This document shows, piece by piece, positions 42,974 through 53,129 of a DNA stretch of 62,201 nucleotides (the stretch's first letter is position 1; each line of letters starts with the position of its first letter). The stretch lies in the NCBI GenBank assembly GCA_902593235.1, contig CACJHS010000003.1, positions 1-62,201 on the forward strand. The letters are read 5' to 3'. This DNA is from an uncultured Pelagibacteraceae bacterium. GTDB lineage: Bacteria; Pseudomonadota; Alphaproteobacteria; Pelagibacterales; Pelagibacteraceae. The translations under genes were made by a program, and so were the position numbers. The notes beneath the pieces are model-generated. The model did not search any database and was not told where the DNA came from. It worked only from the letters and a program-made list of their open reading frames with translations.

Positions 42974-44083
42974 CTAAATAAAAGGTAAATCGCAAACTTT
43001 ACCACTACAAATATCACCATTTATGCTTGCTTTTACGTTCTGGTCTATATTCCAATGCGATTTTTTCATCATAGCAATACCAATTACTTTTTTAAAATGA
43101 GGCGAATAACAGGCTGACCTTAATTCCCCAATGATTTTGTTATTATCATCAGTCAGATCTAAAGATCCTGTTAAACTTATTTTGTCCAAATCTAACTTCA
43201 CACCCATTAATTTTCTTTTTATACCTTCAGATTTTATTTTCTTTAATTTTTCTTTTCCTAAAAAAATAATATCACTATCTATGTTTACATATTTATCAAA
43301 ACCACATTCATAAGGATTATCTCCATTATCCATATCATTACCATGAGATAACAGTCCACTTTCTATTCGTTCGATCAAATTAGGACATCCCGGTTTAACA
43401 TTTAATTCTTTTCCAATTTCAAATAAATGATCATATAGTTTTAAGCCTGCTTCTGTATTTTGAACATATACTTCATAGCCTCCTTGTTTAGACCATCCAG
43501 ATTGTGCGATAAGGTGTTTTGCACCTCCAAATTCAAAATAATCAAAACCAAAAAATTTTAATTTTGTGATCTGTTCCCCAAATACTTTTTCCATCAATTT
43601 AAATGATTTTGGACCTTGTACAGCCATGATATCAACTTTTGGCTCTACGATTTCAACATCAAATTTATTTCCAATTGCTAATCCTTTTGCAAATAATATT
43701 ACGTCCGTATCTGCAATAGAAATCCACCATTTATTTTCATTAATTCTTAAAACAACTGGATCATTAATTAATCCAGCATTATCATCTATAATCGGACAAT
43801 AATAACATCTTCCATCTTTAGATTTTGATAAATCTCTACAAGTCATCAACTGAACTAGTTTTGCAGAATCTTTTCCTGAAATTTCTACCTGTCTTTCAGC
43901 TGCTACATCCCAGATCTGAACATGCTCTTTTAAATGATGATAAGATTCTTCAATTGAACCAAAGGCAGCTGGAAGCAACATGTGGTTATAAATTGTATAA
44001 GCTGTAACACCCTGTTCCTCAATTCGAGAAGTATATGGAGTACTTCTAAGTCTTCTTGATTTTGCAATTGAAAAGTTTTTCAT
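42974..44083 (-). CDS. dmdA: Dimethylsulfoniopropionate demethylase
   Basis: This 369-residue GcvT-fold protein resembles known Pelagibacter DmdA from end to end: [80 protein letters not shown] and [20 protein letters not shown]. DmdA moves a methyl group from DMSP to tetrahydrofolate, giving methylmercaptopropionate. It is distinguished from glycine-cleavage GcvT by these segments and by its neighbours: the hydrolase overlaps it by 4 nt upstream, and dmdB and dmdC precede it in the same operon. Confidence 0.94.
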   Translation of the reverse strand: MKNFSIAKSRRLRSTPYTSRIEEQGVTAYTIYNHMLLPAAFGSIEESYHHLKEHVQIWDVAAERQVEISGKDSAKLVQLMTCRDLSKSKDGRCYYCPIIDDNAGLINDPVVLRINENKWWISIADTDVILFAKGLAIGNKFDVEIVEPKVDIMAVQGPKSFKLMEKVFGEQITKLKFFGFDYFEFGGAKHLIAQSGWSKQGGYEVYVQNTEAGLKLYDHLFEIGKELNVKPGCPNLIERIESGLLSHGNDMDNGDNPYECGFDKYVNIDSDIIFLGKEKLKKIKSEGIKRKLMGVKLDLDKISLTGSLDLTDDNNKIIGELRSACYSPHFKKVIGIAMMKKSHWNIDQNVKASINGDICSGKVCDLPFI

Positions 44084-44856
44084 TTTTTCAAAAATTCTAA
44101 AACTTTCTCTCTCATTTCAAATGCTTTTTCAATCATAATCATATGTCCACAACCCTCTATTATATGTGTAGATGAATTATTAATAAGACTAGAAAATTTT
44201 TTTCCAGCTTCTATATTTACCATCTTATCTAAAGAACCAAAAATAAACATTGATGGAAATTGTATTAATTTAGCAGCATCAGAACCATTTTTGTAATTGT
44301 TGCACGCAACAAGGTCTACCGCCAGTATGTCTCTTATATCTCGAGGTGATTGTATTATTTTTTCTACTGGGTTACCTCCAATAAATCTTTTTGAACCTTC
44401 ATAACCCCACTTCATCATTAATTTAACTGCATCGGAGTCCCCATTTTTTGCTAAATCAATTAAATCTGGATGTACTGGCATTTTATTTGAGCCTCCAATA
44501 AAGACTAACTTTTTTAATCTATCTTTATATTTGTGAGCATATTCAAGTATCTCCAAGCAACCTTGGGAATGACCAATTAAAATTAAATTATTTAAATTAA
44601 GTTTATTAAAAACGTGCTCCAACCAATCAGCTATTTTTTCAATACTATCTAAGCAAGGGCCATCAGAATTACCGTGCCCAGGTAAATCAATAGATAATAC
44701 GTTAAAATTATTATTTGAAAAAAACTGTTCAGTTAGAGACCAAACAATATGCGAAAGACCACTTCCATGAAGAAATACTATTGTATCTTTATTTTGATCA
44801 ATGCCCTGTCCTGCATCAGACGCATAAACATTTTTATTTTCCAATTGAAAATTCAA
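44080..44856 (-). CDS. Alpha/beta hydrolase inside the dmd operon
   Basis: This 258-residue alpha/beta hydrolase has an oxyanion [10 protein letters not shown] segment, nucleophile GHSQG, catalytic aspartate in FGSLDKMV and histidine in GCGHMIM. It sits between dmdB (7 nt away) and dmdA (4-nt ATGA overlap), so it is made together with the DMSP demethylation enzymes. The substrate is unknown. A thioesterase or ester hydrolase role on a DMSP-pathway intermediate is a reasonable guess, because dmdD, the hydratase that finishes the pathway in other bacteria, is not next to dmdABC here. Confidence 0.85.
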   Translation of the reverse strand: MNFQLENKNVYASDAGQGIDQNKDTIVFLHGSGLSHIVWSLTEQFFSNNNFNVLSIDLPGHGNSDGPCLDSIEKIADWLEHVFNKLNLNNLILIGHSQGCLEILEYAHKYKDRLKKLVFIGGSNKMPVHPDLIDLAKNGDSDAVKLMMKWGYEGSKRFIGGNPVEKIIQSPRDIRDILAVDLVACNNYKNGSDAAKLIQFPSMFIFGSLDKMVNIEAGKKFSSLINNSSTHIIEGCGHMIMIEKAFEMREKVLEFLKK

Positions 44857-44863
44857 AAATTAC

Positions 44864-46480
44864 CTAAACTTGTTTTCTTAATTCAAACTTTTGTATTTTT
44901 CCTGTCGAAGTTTTTGGCAAATCACAGAACACAACCTTTTTAGGAACTTTAAATCCCGCTAAAGTTTCTTTACAAAAATCAATTAATTCTTTTTCTGATA
45001 CCGGCTTATCTTTAACCATTTCAATAAATGCACAAGGAACTTCTCCCCATTTTTCATCTGGTTTTGCAACAACTGCAGCAATAGAAACTGATGGATGTTT
45101 AGAAAGTGTATTTTCTATTTCAATTGAAGAAATATTTTCTCCTCCAGAAATAATTATATCTTTTGATCTATCTTGTATTTTTACATACCCATCAGGATGC
45201 ATTACAGCTAAATCACCACTATGAAACCATCCATCTTTCATGGCTTTATCAGTAGCATCTTTGTCTTTAAAGTAACCTTTCATTACGACATTCCCTCTAA
45301 TCATAATTTCACCAATTGTTTTTCCATCTTTAGGAACTTCTTTCATTGTTTCTGGATCCAAAACAACGACACCTTCAGTATTTGGATATCTCACACCTTG
45401 CCTAGCTTTAATTTCATTTTGTTTTTCTTCATCAAAATTGTTCCACTCATCATTCCAAGCACACTGGGTAACATGTCCATAAGTTTCTGTTAAACCGTAA
45501 ACATGCATAACTTCAAAACCTAATGCTTTCATTTTTTTAAATATTATACTTGGTGGAGGTGCTCCAGCCGTTAAGACATAAACTTTTTGTTTTAATTTTT
45601 TTTTGTCACTTTCTGGTGCTCCGGTAATCATGTTTAATACAATTGGTGCACCACCAAAATGGGTTACTTCATATTTCTCAATTAATTCAAAGATTTTTTT
45701 AATATCAATATTTCTTAAACAAATTGTCCTTCCGTTTAACATTGGAACCGTCCATGGATAACACCAACCATTACAATGAAACATTGGAACCACTGTTAAA
45801 AAATTTAATCTATTTGGCATGTTCCAAGCTACTGAACTTCCCGTGGACATTAAATATGCTCCTCTATGATGATAAACTACTCCCTTTGGATTTCCTGTAG
45901 TACCCGAAGTATAGCTTAATGATATTGCCTGCCATTCATCCTTTGGCATTTGCCAATCGAAATTTTCATCACCTGTATTTAAGAAACTCTCATATTCTAA
46001 ATCACCAATTTTTTCTAATTTCGATTGGTCAGCATTTTTATCATCAATATCAATTATTGTAATTTTCTTACCTAAAGTTTTTAATGCTTTTTTAACTTCT
46101 ACATGTAATTGTCGATCAACTACTAACACCTTTGCATCACTGTGATCTAAAATATATGAAATTGTATTTGCATCTAATCTTATATTAATTGTATTTAATA
46201 CTGCACCCGCCATAGGTACTGAGTAATGTGCTTCAAAAATCTCTGGTGTATTAAAGGCTAAGAATGAGACAGTGTCTCCTTTTTTAATTCCAATTTTTGA
46301 CAGTGCACTAGCAAATTTTACAGCTCTTTTGTAAACTTCGTTCCAAGTATATTTCCTATCTTCATAAATTATAGCTTCATAATTTGGATAAATTTCCCTT
46401 GCTCTTTTAAGAAACGTTAATGGAGTAAGCGGTACGTAGTTGGCTTTATTTTTATCTAAATTTGTCTCGTAATGATTCAT
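44864..46480 (-). CDS. dmdB: Acyl-CoA synthetase, probable methylmercaptopropionate-CoA ligase
   Basis: This 538-residue AMP-forming ligase has the ATP-binding YTSGTTGNPKGVVYHHRG, VYGLTETYG, GWFHSGDLAVMHPDGYVKIQDRSKDIIISGGENIS, and the catalytic lysine in KTSTGKIQKFELR. The family alone would allow several short or medium acids. The neighbours dmdA, 0.8 kb downstream, and the large acyl-CoA dehydrogenase 2 nt upstream point to DmdB, which loads MMPA onto CoA. Confidence 0.88.
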   Translation of the reverse strand: MNHYETNLDKNKANYVPLTPLTFLKRAREIYPNYEAIIYEDRKYTWNEVYKRAVKFASALSKIGIKKGDTVSFLAFNTPEIFEAHYSVPMAGAVLNTINIRLDANTISYILDHSDAKVLVVDRQLHVEVKKALKTLGKKITIIDIDDKNADQSKLEKIGDLEYESFLNTGDENFDWQMPKDEWQAISLSYTSGTTGNPKGVVYHHRGAYLMSTGSSVAWNMPNRLNFLTVVPMFHCNGWCYPWTVPMLNGRTICLRNIDIKKIFELIEKYEVTHFGGAPIVLNMITGAPESDKKKLKQKVYVLTAGAPPPSIIFKKMKALGFEVMHVYGLTETYGHVTQCAWNDEWNNFDEEKQNEIKARQGVRYPNTEGVVVLDPETMKEVPKDGKTIGEIMIRGNVVMKGYFKDKDATDKAMKDGWFHSGDLAVMHPDGYVKIQDRSKDIIISGGENISSIEIENTLSKHPSVSIAAVVAKPDEKWGEVPCAFIEMVKDKPVSEKELIDFCKETLAGFKVPKKVVFCDLPKTSTGKIQKFELRKQV

Positions 46481-46482
46481 TA

Positions 46483-48246
46483 TTAATTAAACTTAAAATT
46501 CATTATATTAGAACTTCCAGAAATAGCAGATTTGTAATGATACTCAGCTCTAGGCAATACCTTATCAAAATAAAATTTTGCTGTATTTATTTTATCGGAA
46601 TAAAATTCTTTATTTGAATCAAAATCCTCAAAGCTTACATCTAAAATTTTGATCCAAGCGTAAGCAATTGAAACATATCCCAGACTTCTTAAATAATCAT
46701 TTGCTGCAGCACTAACATCGTCTTTTTCAATTTTATGTTTATCCTTAATCCAGTCGGTAAACTTAGATAAAATATCTAAATAATGATTTAATTCTTTTGA
46801 AAATGTATTTACTTTTTCATTTTTACTATCACATTCAGATTTAACCATATCTAAAAACTTGTTAATAACATCACCATTTTTATTTGATAATTTTCTAAAT
46901 ACTAAATCTGCTGCCTGGACAGAATTTGTTCCTTCATAGATTGGGGTAATACGATTATCTCTATATAATTGCTCTATTCCTTGGTCTTTAGTGTATCCAT
47001 ATCCACCATGTATTTGCATCGCGTCATTCGTAATTTCCATAGCTAAATCTGTAAATAATGACTTAACAACTGGTGTCATCAATGAAACATAATCCAAAGC
47101 TTCTTGTTTAATCTTTTCATCAGGATGATAAAGACTCACCTCAGTTTGTTGTGATAACCAAAAACATAAAGCTCTTTCTCCTTCAATAATTGACTTCATA
47201 TTAAGTAAAGATCTTCTAATATCCGCATGATTTATTATAAAGTCTGCACCATTTGTAGATTTTGAATTATTTGTTTTTCCTTGCTTTCTCTCTTTTGCAT
47301 AAGCAAGTGAGTTCTGATACGCAATTTCAGAAATTCCTAAACCTTGAATGCCTACCACTATTCTCTCAAGGTTCATCATAGTAAACATAGCACTAAGACC
47401 TTTATCTTTGTTACCAATCATATAACCAGTTGCTTCATCAAAATTTAACACACATGTTGCTGAACCCTTTATTCCCATTTTACTCTCTATAGATCCTGTT
47501 GAAATTCCATTTCTTTGACCAACACTACCATCTTCATTTACAATAAATTTTGGTACTAAAAATAAACTAATTCCTTTAGTGCCCGCAGGAGAGTCCGTTG
47601 ATCTTGCTAAAACTAAATGAATAATATTTTCAGTTAAGTCATGATCACCAGAAGTTATAAAAATCTTTTGACCACTAATTTTATAGGTGTCATCAGATTG
47701 TTTGACGGCTTTGGTTTTTAACAAACCTAAGTCTGTACCACAGACTGGTTCTGTTAAACACATCGTGCCACTCCATTTACCTTCGACGATCTTTGGTAAA
47801 TATTTATCTTTAATTTTATCTGAAGCATGATGATTAATACAATTATAGGCACCAATACTAAGTTCACTATATAATTTAAATGACAAACTGGCTGAAGAAA
47901 GCATTTCATCAAAGAACGCGCTTACCGTTTTTGGCATTCCTTGGCCTCCATATTTGGGGTCACAAGACAATGACGTCCAACCATCTTCAATGTATTTCTG
48001 ATATGCTTCTTTGTAACCTGGTGGTGTTCTGACAACACCATTTTCTAAAATTGCCGGATTTTCGTCACCTGCTTTAGCAAGAGGTAAAATTAAATTTTGA
48101 TTTATTTTAGCTGCTTCTTCTAAAATATCTTTAACAAGATCTACACTCACCTCATTATATTTTTCAAGCTCATTATAATTCTTATTATCTCTTAATTTTT
48201 CAAAGAGAAACATCATATCTTTTACTGGTGCGGTGTAACTTGGCAT
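46483..48246 (-). CDS. dmdC: Acyl-CoA dehydrogenase, probable methylmercaptopropionyl-CoA dehydrogenase
   Basis: The 587-residue length and the N-terminal segment MPSYTAPVKDMMFLFEKL put this in the large acyl-CoA dehydrogenase subgroup that includes DmdC. Motifs are MCLTEPVCGTDLG (flavin), KIFITSGDHD, MNLERIVVGIQGLG, MQIHGGYGYTKDQGIEQLYRDNRITPIYEGTNSVQA with the catalytic-base glutamate (YEGT). It would form methylthioacryloyl-CoA. It is the first gene of the dmdC-dmdB-hydrolase-dmdA operon and follows leuB after 26 nt. Confidence 0.88.
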   Translation of the reverse strand: MPSYTAPVKDMMFLFEKLRDNKNYNELEKYNEVSVDLVKDILEEAAKINQNLILPLAKAGDENPAILENGVVRTPPGYKEAYQKYIEDGWTSLSCDPKYGGQGMPKTVSAFFDEMLSSASLSFKLYSELSIGAYNCINHHASDKIKDKYLPKIVEGKWSGTMCLTEPVCGTDLGLLKTKAVKQSDDTYKISGQKIFITSGDHDLTENIIHLVLARSTDSPAGTKGISLFLVPKFIVNEDGSVGQRNGISTGSIESKMGIKGSATCVLNFDEATGYMIGNKDKGLSAMFTMMNLERIVVGIQGLGISEIAYQNSLAYAKERKQGKTNNSKSTNGADFIINHADIRRSLLNMKSIIEGERALCFWLSQQTEVSLYHPDEKIKQEALDYVSLMTPVVKSLFTDLAMEITNDAMQIHGGYGYTKDQGIEQLYRDNRITPIYEGTNSVQAADLVFRKLSNKNGDVINKFLDMVKSECDSKNEKVNTFSKELNHYLDILSKFTDWIKDKHKIEKDDVSAAANDYLRSLGYVSIAYAWIKILDVSFEDFDSNKEFYSDKINTAKFYFDKVLPRAEYHYKSAISGSSNIMNFKFN

Positions 48247-48272
48247 ATTTAAAGCTTAGAATAATTCTGATT

Positions 48273-49379
48273 TTATTGCAATTTTGAAATTATCGCATCA
48301 CCCATTGCTGACGTGGAAGTCTCTTTCATACCCTCTGACATTATATCTTTAGTTCTTAACCCATCATTTAAAACATCTTGAACTGCTTTTTCTAAAATAT
48401 CTGCTTCTTTATCAAGATCTAAAGAATATCTTAGTGCCATAGCAAAGCTCAAAATAGAAGCAATTGGATTTGCTATCCCTTTACCAGCTATATCTGGAGC
48501 TGACCCGTGTATAGGCTCGTACATCGCTCTCATCTCACCATCTTTATTTTTTGCGCCTAAAGATGCTGATGGTAAAAGACCTAAAGATCCTGTTAACATT
48601 GAAGCTTGGTCTGACAACATATCTCCAAACAAATTATCTGTTACAATTACATCAAATTGTTTTGGATTTCTTAAAAGCTGCATAGCACAATTGTCTGCTA
48701 ACATATGACTTAATTCTACATCTTTGTATTCTTTTTCATGAAGTTCTTGGACTTCTTCTTTCCACAATTGTCCTGCTTCCATCACATTTGATTTTTCACA
48801 TGAAGTAACCTTGTTTGATCTTTTTCTAGCTAAATCAAAAGCGATCCTAGCTACTCTAGTAATTTCACTAGTCGTATAAGTGTGTGTATTAATTCCTTTT
48901 CTTTCTCCATTTTCAATTGGCTTAATTCCTCTAGGTTCACCAAAATATATACCACCCGTTAACTCTCTTACTATCATTATATCTAGTCCTGAAACTACTT
49001 CTGGCTTTAGGGTTGAAGCATCGACTAATTGTTTAAAACAAATTGCAGGCCTTAAGTTAGCAAAAAGCTTTAATTCTTTTCTAAGTTTTAATAATGCTCT
49101 TTCTGGTTTTTTGGAAAATTCTAGGTTATCCCATGTAGGACCACCAACTGCTCCAAGCATAATTACTTCACTTTCTAGTGCTTTGTAAAAAACCTCATCA
49201 GTGATTGGGGTACCGTGTTTATCATAAGAACAACCACCAACTAGCTCCTGATCAATTTCAAAATCTAAAGATTTTTTATCATTAAACCAGTTAATAATTT
49301 TTTTTACCTCAGCTATTACCTCTGGACCAATACCATCACCAGGAAGTAAAAGTATTTTTCTTTTTTTTACTTTAATCAT
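48273..49379 (-). CDS. leuB: 3-Isopropylmalate dehydrogenase
   Basis: This 368-residue enzyme of leucine synthesis has [19 protein letters not shown], the arginine-rich substrate region [52 protein letters not shown] and [20 protein letters not shown]. It overlaps leuD by 8 nt, so the two are translationally coupled. Confidence 0.97.
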   Translation of the reverse strand: MIKVKKRKILLLPGDGIGPEVIAEVKKIINWFNDKKSLDFEIDQELVGGCSYDKHGTPITDEVFYKALESEVIMLGAVGGPTWDNLEFSKKPERALLKLRKELKLFANLRPAICFKQLVDASTLKPEVVSGLDIMIVRELTGGIYFGEPRGIKPIENGERKGINTHTYTTSEITRVARIAFDLARKRSNKVTSCEKSNVMEAGQLWKEEVQELHEKEYKDVELSHMLADNCAMQLLRNPKQFDVIVTDNLFGDMLSDQASMLTGSLGLLPSASLGAKNKDGEMRAMYEPIHGSAPDIAGKGIANPIASILSFAMALRYSLDLDKEADILEKAVQDVLNDGLRTKDIMSEGMKETSTSAMGDAIISKLQ

Positions 49380-49977
49380 TAAATATCCAAGGCTTTTCGT
49401 TTTTTAAATTTGTTTCAAACTTCTCTATTTTTTCTGATTTTTTTAGTGATAAAGCGATATCATCAAGCCCTTCTAACAAACATTTTTTCTTAAATGGATC
49501 AACTTCAAATTTTAGCTCATTATTTCCATAAACTATTTTTTCCTCTTGCAAATCAATAGAAATTTCTTCTTGTCTATTTGCGTATTCAGATAGCTCTTTT
49601 ATTTTTTCTTCTTCAAGGATTATAGGCAAAATTCCATTTTTAAAACAATTACTAAAAAAAATATCTGCATAACTTGAACTAATTACACAAGTAATTCCAA
49701 AATCTAATAAAGCCCAAGGAGCATGTTCTCTTGATGAACCACATCCAAAGTTTTTTCCAGCTATTAAAATTTTAGATTGATTAAATGGATCTTTGTTTAA
49801 CACAAAATCATTTATTTCTTTGCCTTGATCATCATATCTCATTTCAAAAAACAAATTTTTTCCAAGACCGGTTCTTTTGATAGTTTTTAAAAACTGTTTT
49901 GGAATTATCATATCTGTATCAATATTTACAATTGGTAAATAAGCTGGGATACTTTTTAATTTATTAAATTTTTGCAT
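49372..49977 (-). CDS. leuD: 3-Isopropylmalate dehydratase small subunit
   Basis: This 201-residue swivel-domain protein has [45 protein letters not shown] and [18 protein letters not shown]. It pairs with LeuC to isomerise isopropylmalate. It directly follows leuC with no gap. Confidence 0.97.
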   Translation of the reverse strand: MQKFNKLKSIPAYLPIVNIDTDMIIPKQFLKTIKRTGLGKNLFFEMRYDDQGKEINDFVLNKDPFNQSKILIAGKNFGCGSSREHAPWALLDFGITCVISSSYADIFFSNCFKNGILPIILEEEKIKELSEYANRQEEISIDLQEEKIVYGNNELKFEVDPFKKKCLLEGLDDIALSLKKSEKIEKFETNLKNEKPWIFND

Positions 49978-51381
49978 TTAATTTTGATACTTTCTGACAT
50001 CATCTAAATTACCTGAAATTGCAGCTGCTGCGGCCATTCCTGGACTAACCAGATGGGTTCTACCACCTCTACCTTGTCTTCCTTCAAAATTTCTATTTGA
50101 TGTAGAGGCACATCTTTCTTCTGGCTTTAATTTATCAGCATTCATCGCTAAACACATAGAGCAACCTGGTTCTCTCCATTCAAATCCTGAGCTAACAAAA
50201 ATTTTATCTAGTCCTTCTTGCTCTGCTTGTTCTTTAACTAAGCCTGAGCCTGGAACTACTATTGCATTAACATGCGATGATACTTTTTTATCTTTTACAA
50301 TTTTTGCTGCTTCTCTCAAATCCTCTATTCTACCATTAGTACAACTACCAATAAATACTTTATCTATTTTTATATCTGTGGCTGCCATGTCAGGTTTTAA
50401 ACCCATATACTTTAAAGCTCTTTCAATTGAATTTTTTTTATCTTCATCAGTCTCATTATTTGGATTTGGAACTTTTCCATCAATTGTTATTACATCTTGT
50501 GGTGACGTACCCCATGTAATCATGGGTAAAATTTCATTTGCATTAAGGCTAATTTCTTTATCAAAACTAGCATCAGAGTCTGTTTTTAAAGTTTCCCAAT
50601 AGTTCAAAGCTTTATCCCAATTTTCACTTTTTGGTGACATTGGTTTTCCTTTTAAATATTCAAAAATTTTTTCATCTGGTGCAATTAATCCTGCTCTAGC
50701 ACCACCTTCGATTGTCATATTGCAAATAGTCATTCTTTGCTCAACACTTAAAGATCTTATTAAATCTCCAGCATATTCCACAACAGATCCTGTACCACCT
50801 GCTGTACCTATTTTTCCAATTATTTGAAGTATTACATCTTTAGAAGTAACTCCTAAAGGAAGTTCACCATTAACATTAATTCTAAAATTTTTAGCTTTCT
50901 TCTGAACTAGTGTTTGGGTTGCTAAAACATGTTCAACTTCTGAAGTTCCTATTCCAAATGCTAAAGCACCGAATGCTCCATGCGTTGCGGTATGACTGTC
51001 TCCACAAACAATAACAGTACCTGGTTGAGTAAAACCTTGTTCAGGTCCTATAATATGAACGATACCTTGCCTCTTATCATCCATACCAAATAACTGAACA
51101 CCGAATTCTTTACAATTTGCCTCTAAAGTATCTACTTGAATTTTTGACTCTTCATCTGAAATACCTTTTGATCTGTCAGTTGTTGGAACATTATGATCTG
51201 CAACTGCTAAAGTTAAATTTGGGTGTCTAACTTTTCTATTAGAATTTCTTAATCCTTCGAAAGCTTGGGGGCTTGTCACCTCATGAATTAAATGTCTATC
51301 TACAAAAAGTAAAGATGTGCCATCATCTTGTTGATCAACTAGATGATCGTTCCAAATTTTATCGTATAATGTTGTAGACAT
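49978..51381 (-). CDS. leuC: 3-Isopropylmalate dehydratase large subunit
   Basis: The 467-residue aconitase-family protein has [43 protein letters not shown], and the [4Fe-4S] ligands in [11 protein letters not shown] and GCSMCLAMN, followed by [12 protein letters not shown]. It starts 11 nt after rplS and heads leuC-leuD-leuB; leuA is not here. Confidence 0.97.
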   Translation of the reverse strand: MSTTLYDKIWNDHLVDQQDDGTSLLFVDRHLIHEVTSPQAFEGLRNSNRKVRHPNLTLAVADHNVPTTDRSKGISDEESKIQVDTLEANCKEFGVQLFGMDDKRQGIVHIIGPEQGFTQPGTVIVCGDSHTATHGAFGALAFGIGTSEVEHVLATQTLVQKKAKNFRINVNGELPLGVTSKDVILQIIGKIGTAGGTGSVVEYAGDLIRSLSVEQRMTICNMTIEGGARAGLIAPDEKIFEYLKGKPMSPKSENWDKALNYWETLKTDSDASFDKEISLNANEILPMITWGTSPQDVITIDGKVPNPNNETDEDKKNSIERALKYMGLKPDMAATDIKIDKVFIGSCTNGRIEDLREAAKIVKDKKVSSHVNAIVVPGSGLVKEQAEQEGLDKIFVSSGFEWREPGCSMCLAMNADKLKPEERCASTSNRNFEGRQGRGGRTHLVSPGMAAAAAISGNLDDVRKYQN

Positions 51382-51392
51382 TGAAAAAAAAA

Positions 51393-51935
51393 TTATTTTT
51401 TTTCTGTAGAGCTTTCTGATTTTTGTTCTTCTTTAGAAGCCTCTGCTGCTGGAGCCGCCTCTTTTTTAGGTGCTGCTTCTGCTTTAGGAGCCTCTTCTTT
51501 AGTTGCTTCAACTGCAGGAGCTACATTTTCCTCTGTAACTGTCTCTGGTTTTGCCTCGATATCAATACCAATTTTTTTTCTAATTTTTTCTGCAATCCTT
51601 GCTGATTTACCAGTTCTGTCTCTTAGATAATAAAGTTTTGCTCTTCTTACTTTACCTGATCTAATAACCTTAATTGAATCAATTAACGTTCCAAATAAAG
51701 GAAAAGTTCTCTCAACACCCTCTCCAAATGAAATTTTTCTAATCGTAAAAGATGAGTTTAAGTCTCTACTTTTTTTAGCAATACATACTCCCTCAAAATA
51801 TTGAATTCTTTCTTTTTTACCCTCGGTAATTCTCACACCGACCTTAACAACATCTCCAGGATAAAATTCTGGAATTTTTTTCTCTGAAAGAATTTTGTTA
51901 ACGTTATGCTGGTTTATTTCTTCAATTGTTTTCAT
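51393..51935 (-). CDS. rplS: 50S ribosomal protein L19 with low-complexity C-terminal tail
   Basis: The L19 core occupies about residues 1-117 ([70 protein letters not shown]). The last ~60 residues are Ala/Glu/Lys/Pro rich ([20 protein letters not shown]), which standard L19 lacks. I use the ATG at 51935 ([11 protein letters not shown], 180 aa); the track's TTG at 51950 adds five residues. It follows trmD. Confidence 0.94.
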   Translation of the reverse strand: MKTIEEINQHNVNKILSEKKIPEFYPGDVVKVGVRITEGKKERIQYFEGVCIAKKSRDLNSSFTIRKISFGEGVERTFPLFGTLIDSIKVIRSGKVRRAKLYYLRDRTGKSARIAEKIRKKIGIDIEAKPETVTEENVAPAVEATKEEAPKAEAAPKKEAAPAAEASKEEQKSESSTEKK

Positions 51936-51951
51936 GTTAATATTTATCAAG

Positions 51952-52638
51952 TTAATTCTTCTTATATTTTTCCCATAAATCTGGTCTTCGGTCGCGTGTT
52001 ATAGCCTCAGATTGAGATAAACGCCAGTGTTTAATTTTATTATGATCACCTGATAATAGTACGTCTGGCACAGCTTTTTCCTCCCAAATTTGAGGTTTTG
52101 TATACTGAGGGTACTCTAGAAGACCATTTTCAAAGGTTTCATCTAATTTAGAGTTTTCATTTCCTAATACACCTGGCAGCAATCTTAAAATACTATCTAT
52201 TACTACATATGCTGCTGACTCCCCACCTGACAAAACATAATCTCCAATACTAATTTCCTCAATATTTCTTGTTGAAAGTATTCTTTCGTCCACACCTTCA
52301 AAATGACCACAAATTAAAGACAGAGATTTTTCATTAGCTAGCTCTTTTGCTAAATTTTGATCAAATTTTTTTCCTTTTGGCGATAAGTATAAAATTCTCT
52401 CACTCTCATTTTTGTTTTCATCTAAAGACTTTGCGAGAACATCTGCTTTTAACAACATCCCTGAACCACCCCCATAAGGTGTATCATCTACTGTTTTATG
52501 TTTGTCGTCAGCTGCATCTCTTATGTTTACAACTTTAAGTTTCCATAAATTATTTGATAAAGCTTTTCCATAAAGTCCTTTAGATAAAGGACCAGGGAAA
52601 ATCTCTGGATAAAGTGTAAACACTTGAGCTTGCCACAT
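51952..52638 (-). CDS. trmD: tRNA (guanine-37-N1)-methyltransferase
   Basis: The 228-residue SPOUT enzyme has [52 protein letters not shown] and the knot segment [32 protein letters not shown]. It methylates G37 of several tRNAs. It lies 14 nt after rpsP and 16 nt before rplS. The gene rimM, normally between rpsP and trmD, is absent. Confidence 0.97.
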   Translation of the reverse strand: MWQAQVFTLYPEIFPGPLSKGLYGKALSNNLWKLKVVNIRDAADDKHKTVDDTPYGGGSGMLLKADVLAKSLDENKNESERILYLSPKGKKFDQNLAKELANEKSLSLICGHFEGVDERILSTRNIEEISIGDYVLSGGESAAYVVIDSILRLLPGVLGNENSKLDETFENGLLEYPQYTKPQIWEEKAVPDVLLSGDHNKIKHWRLSQSEAITRDRRPDLWEKYKKN

Positions 52639-52652
52639 AAATAATCTTTAAA

Positions 52653-53117
52653 TTATTTTTTTTCCTCTGCTGGAGCTGCTTCTGCTTTTGGAGCTTCTTC
52701 CTTAGGAGCTTCTGCTGCTGTAGCTGCTTCTGCTTTTGGAGCTTCTTCCTTAGGAGCTTCTGCTGCTGGAGCTGCTTCTGCTTTTGGAGCTTCTTTATTA
52801 TCCTCTTCTTTTTTATTTCTCTCTTTTTTTGGCACTGCTTTATTTGGATTATTTCCATTTGCAGGCATAGGCATTAGTTCGTTCTCACCTAAAATTCTTG
52901 CTACTCTAGTTGTTGGTTGAGCTCCTTGACCAAGCCAATATTTAATTCTCTCAGCTTCTAGACCCACTCTTTCTTTTTTCTCTTTTGGTAATAGAGGATT
53001 AAAGAAACCAACCTTTTCTATAAATCTTCCATCTCTTGCAAAACGACTGTCGGCAACAACAACTTTATAAACAGGACGTTTTTTTGTTCCACCTCTTGAT
53101 AATCTTAATTTTAACAT
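52653..53117 (-). CDS. rpsP: 30S ribosomal protein S16 with repetitive C-terminal tail
   Basis: The S16 core is residues 1 to about 85 ([42 protein letters not shown]). The remaining ~65 residues are a tail made of a 16-residue repeat, [16 protein letters not shown], about two and a half copies long; a typical S16 ends near residue 85-100. The tail is probably disordered. It lies 12 nt after ffh and heads the reduced rpsP-trmD-rplS cluster. Confidence 0.95.
   Translation of the reverse strand: MLKLRLSRGGTKKRPVYKVVVADSRFARDGRFIEKVGFFNPLLPKEKKERVGLEAERIKYWLGQGAQPTTRVARILGENELMPMPANGNNPNKAVPKKERNKKEEDNKEAPKAEAAPAAEAPKEEAPKAEAATAAEAPKEEAPKAEAAPAEEKK
52675..52794. repeat. 48-bp tandem repeat in the 3' end of rpsP
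   Basis: Copies begin at 52675, 52723 and 52771 (each starting GCTGCTTCTGCTTTTGGAG on the plus strand), the third being partial. The period of 48 bp keeps the reading frame and encodes the 16-residue unit. The first two copies differ mainly by one codon (Pro to Thr), so the duplication is recent or kept uniform. Confidence 0.9.
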
Positions 53118-53129
53118 TTCTTCTCCTTT

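Noticed and set aside
42531-42977. 148-codon open frame antisense to asd
   Set aside because: Shadow of a conserved gene, no independent signal such as a start site or family motif.
52675-52794. CRISPR-like direct repeats
   Set aside because: The copies are contiguous with no spacers, in frame within rpsP, so this is a coding tandem repeat.
52580-52858. Gln/Lys/Leu-rich 92-codon frame between rpsP and trmD that might have been a divergent rimM
   Set aside because: It is the out-of-frame reading of the 48-bp repeat in rpsP and has no RimM feature.
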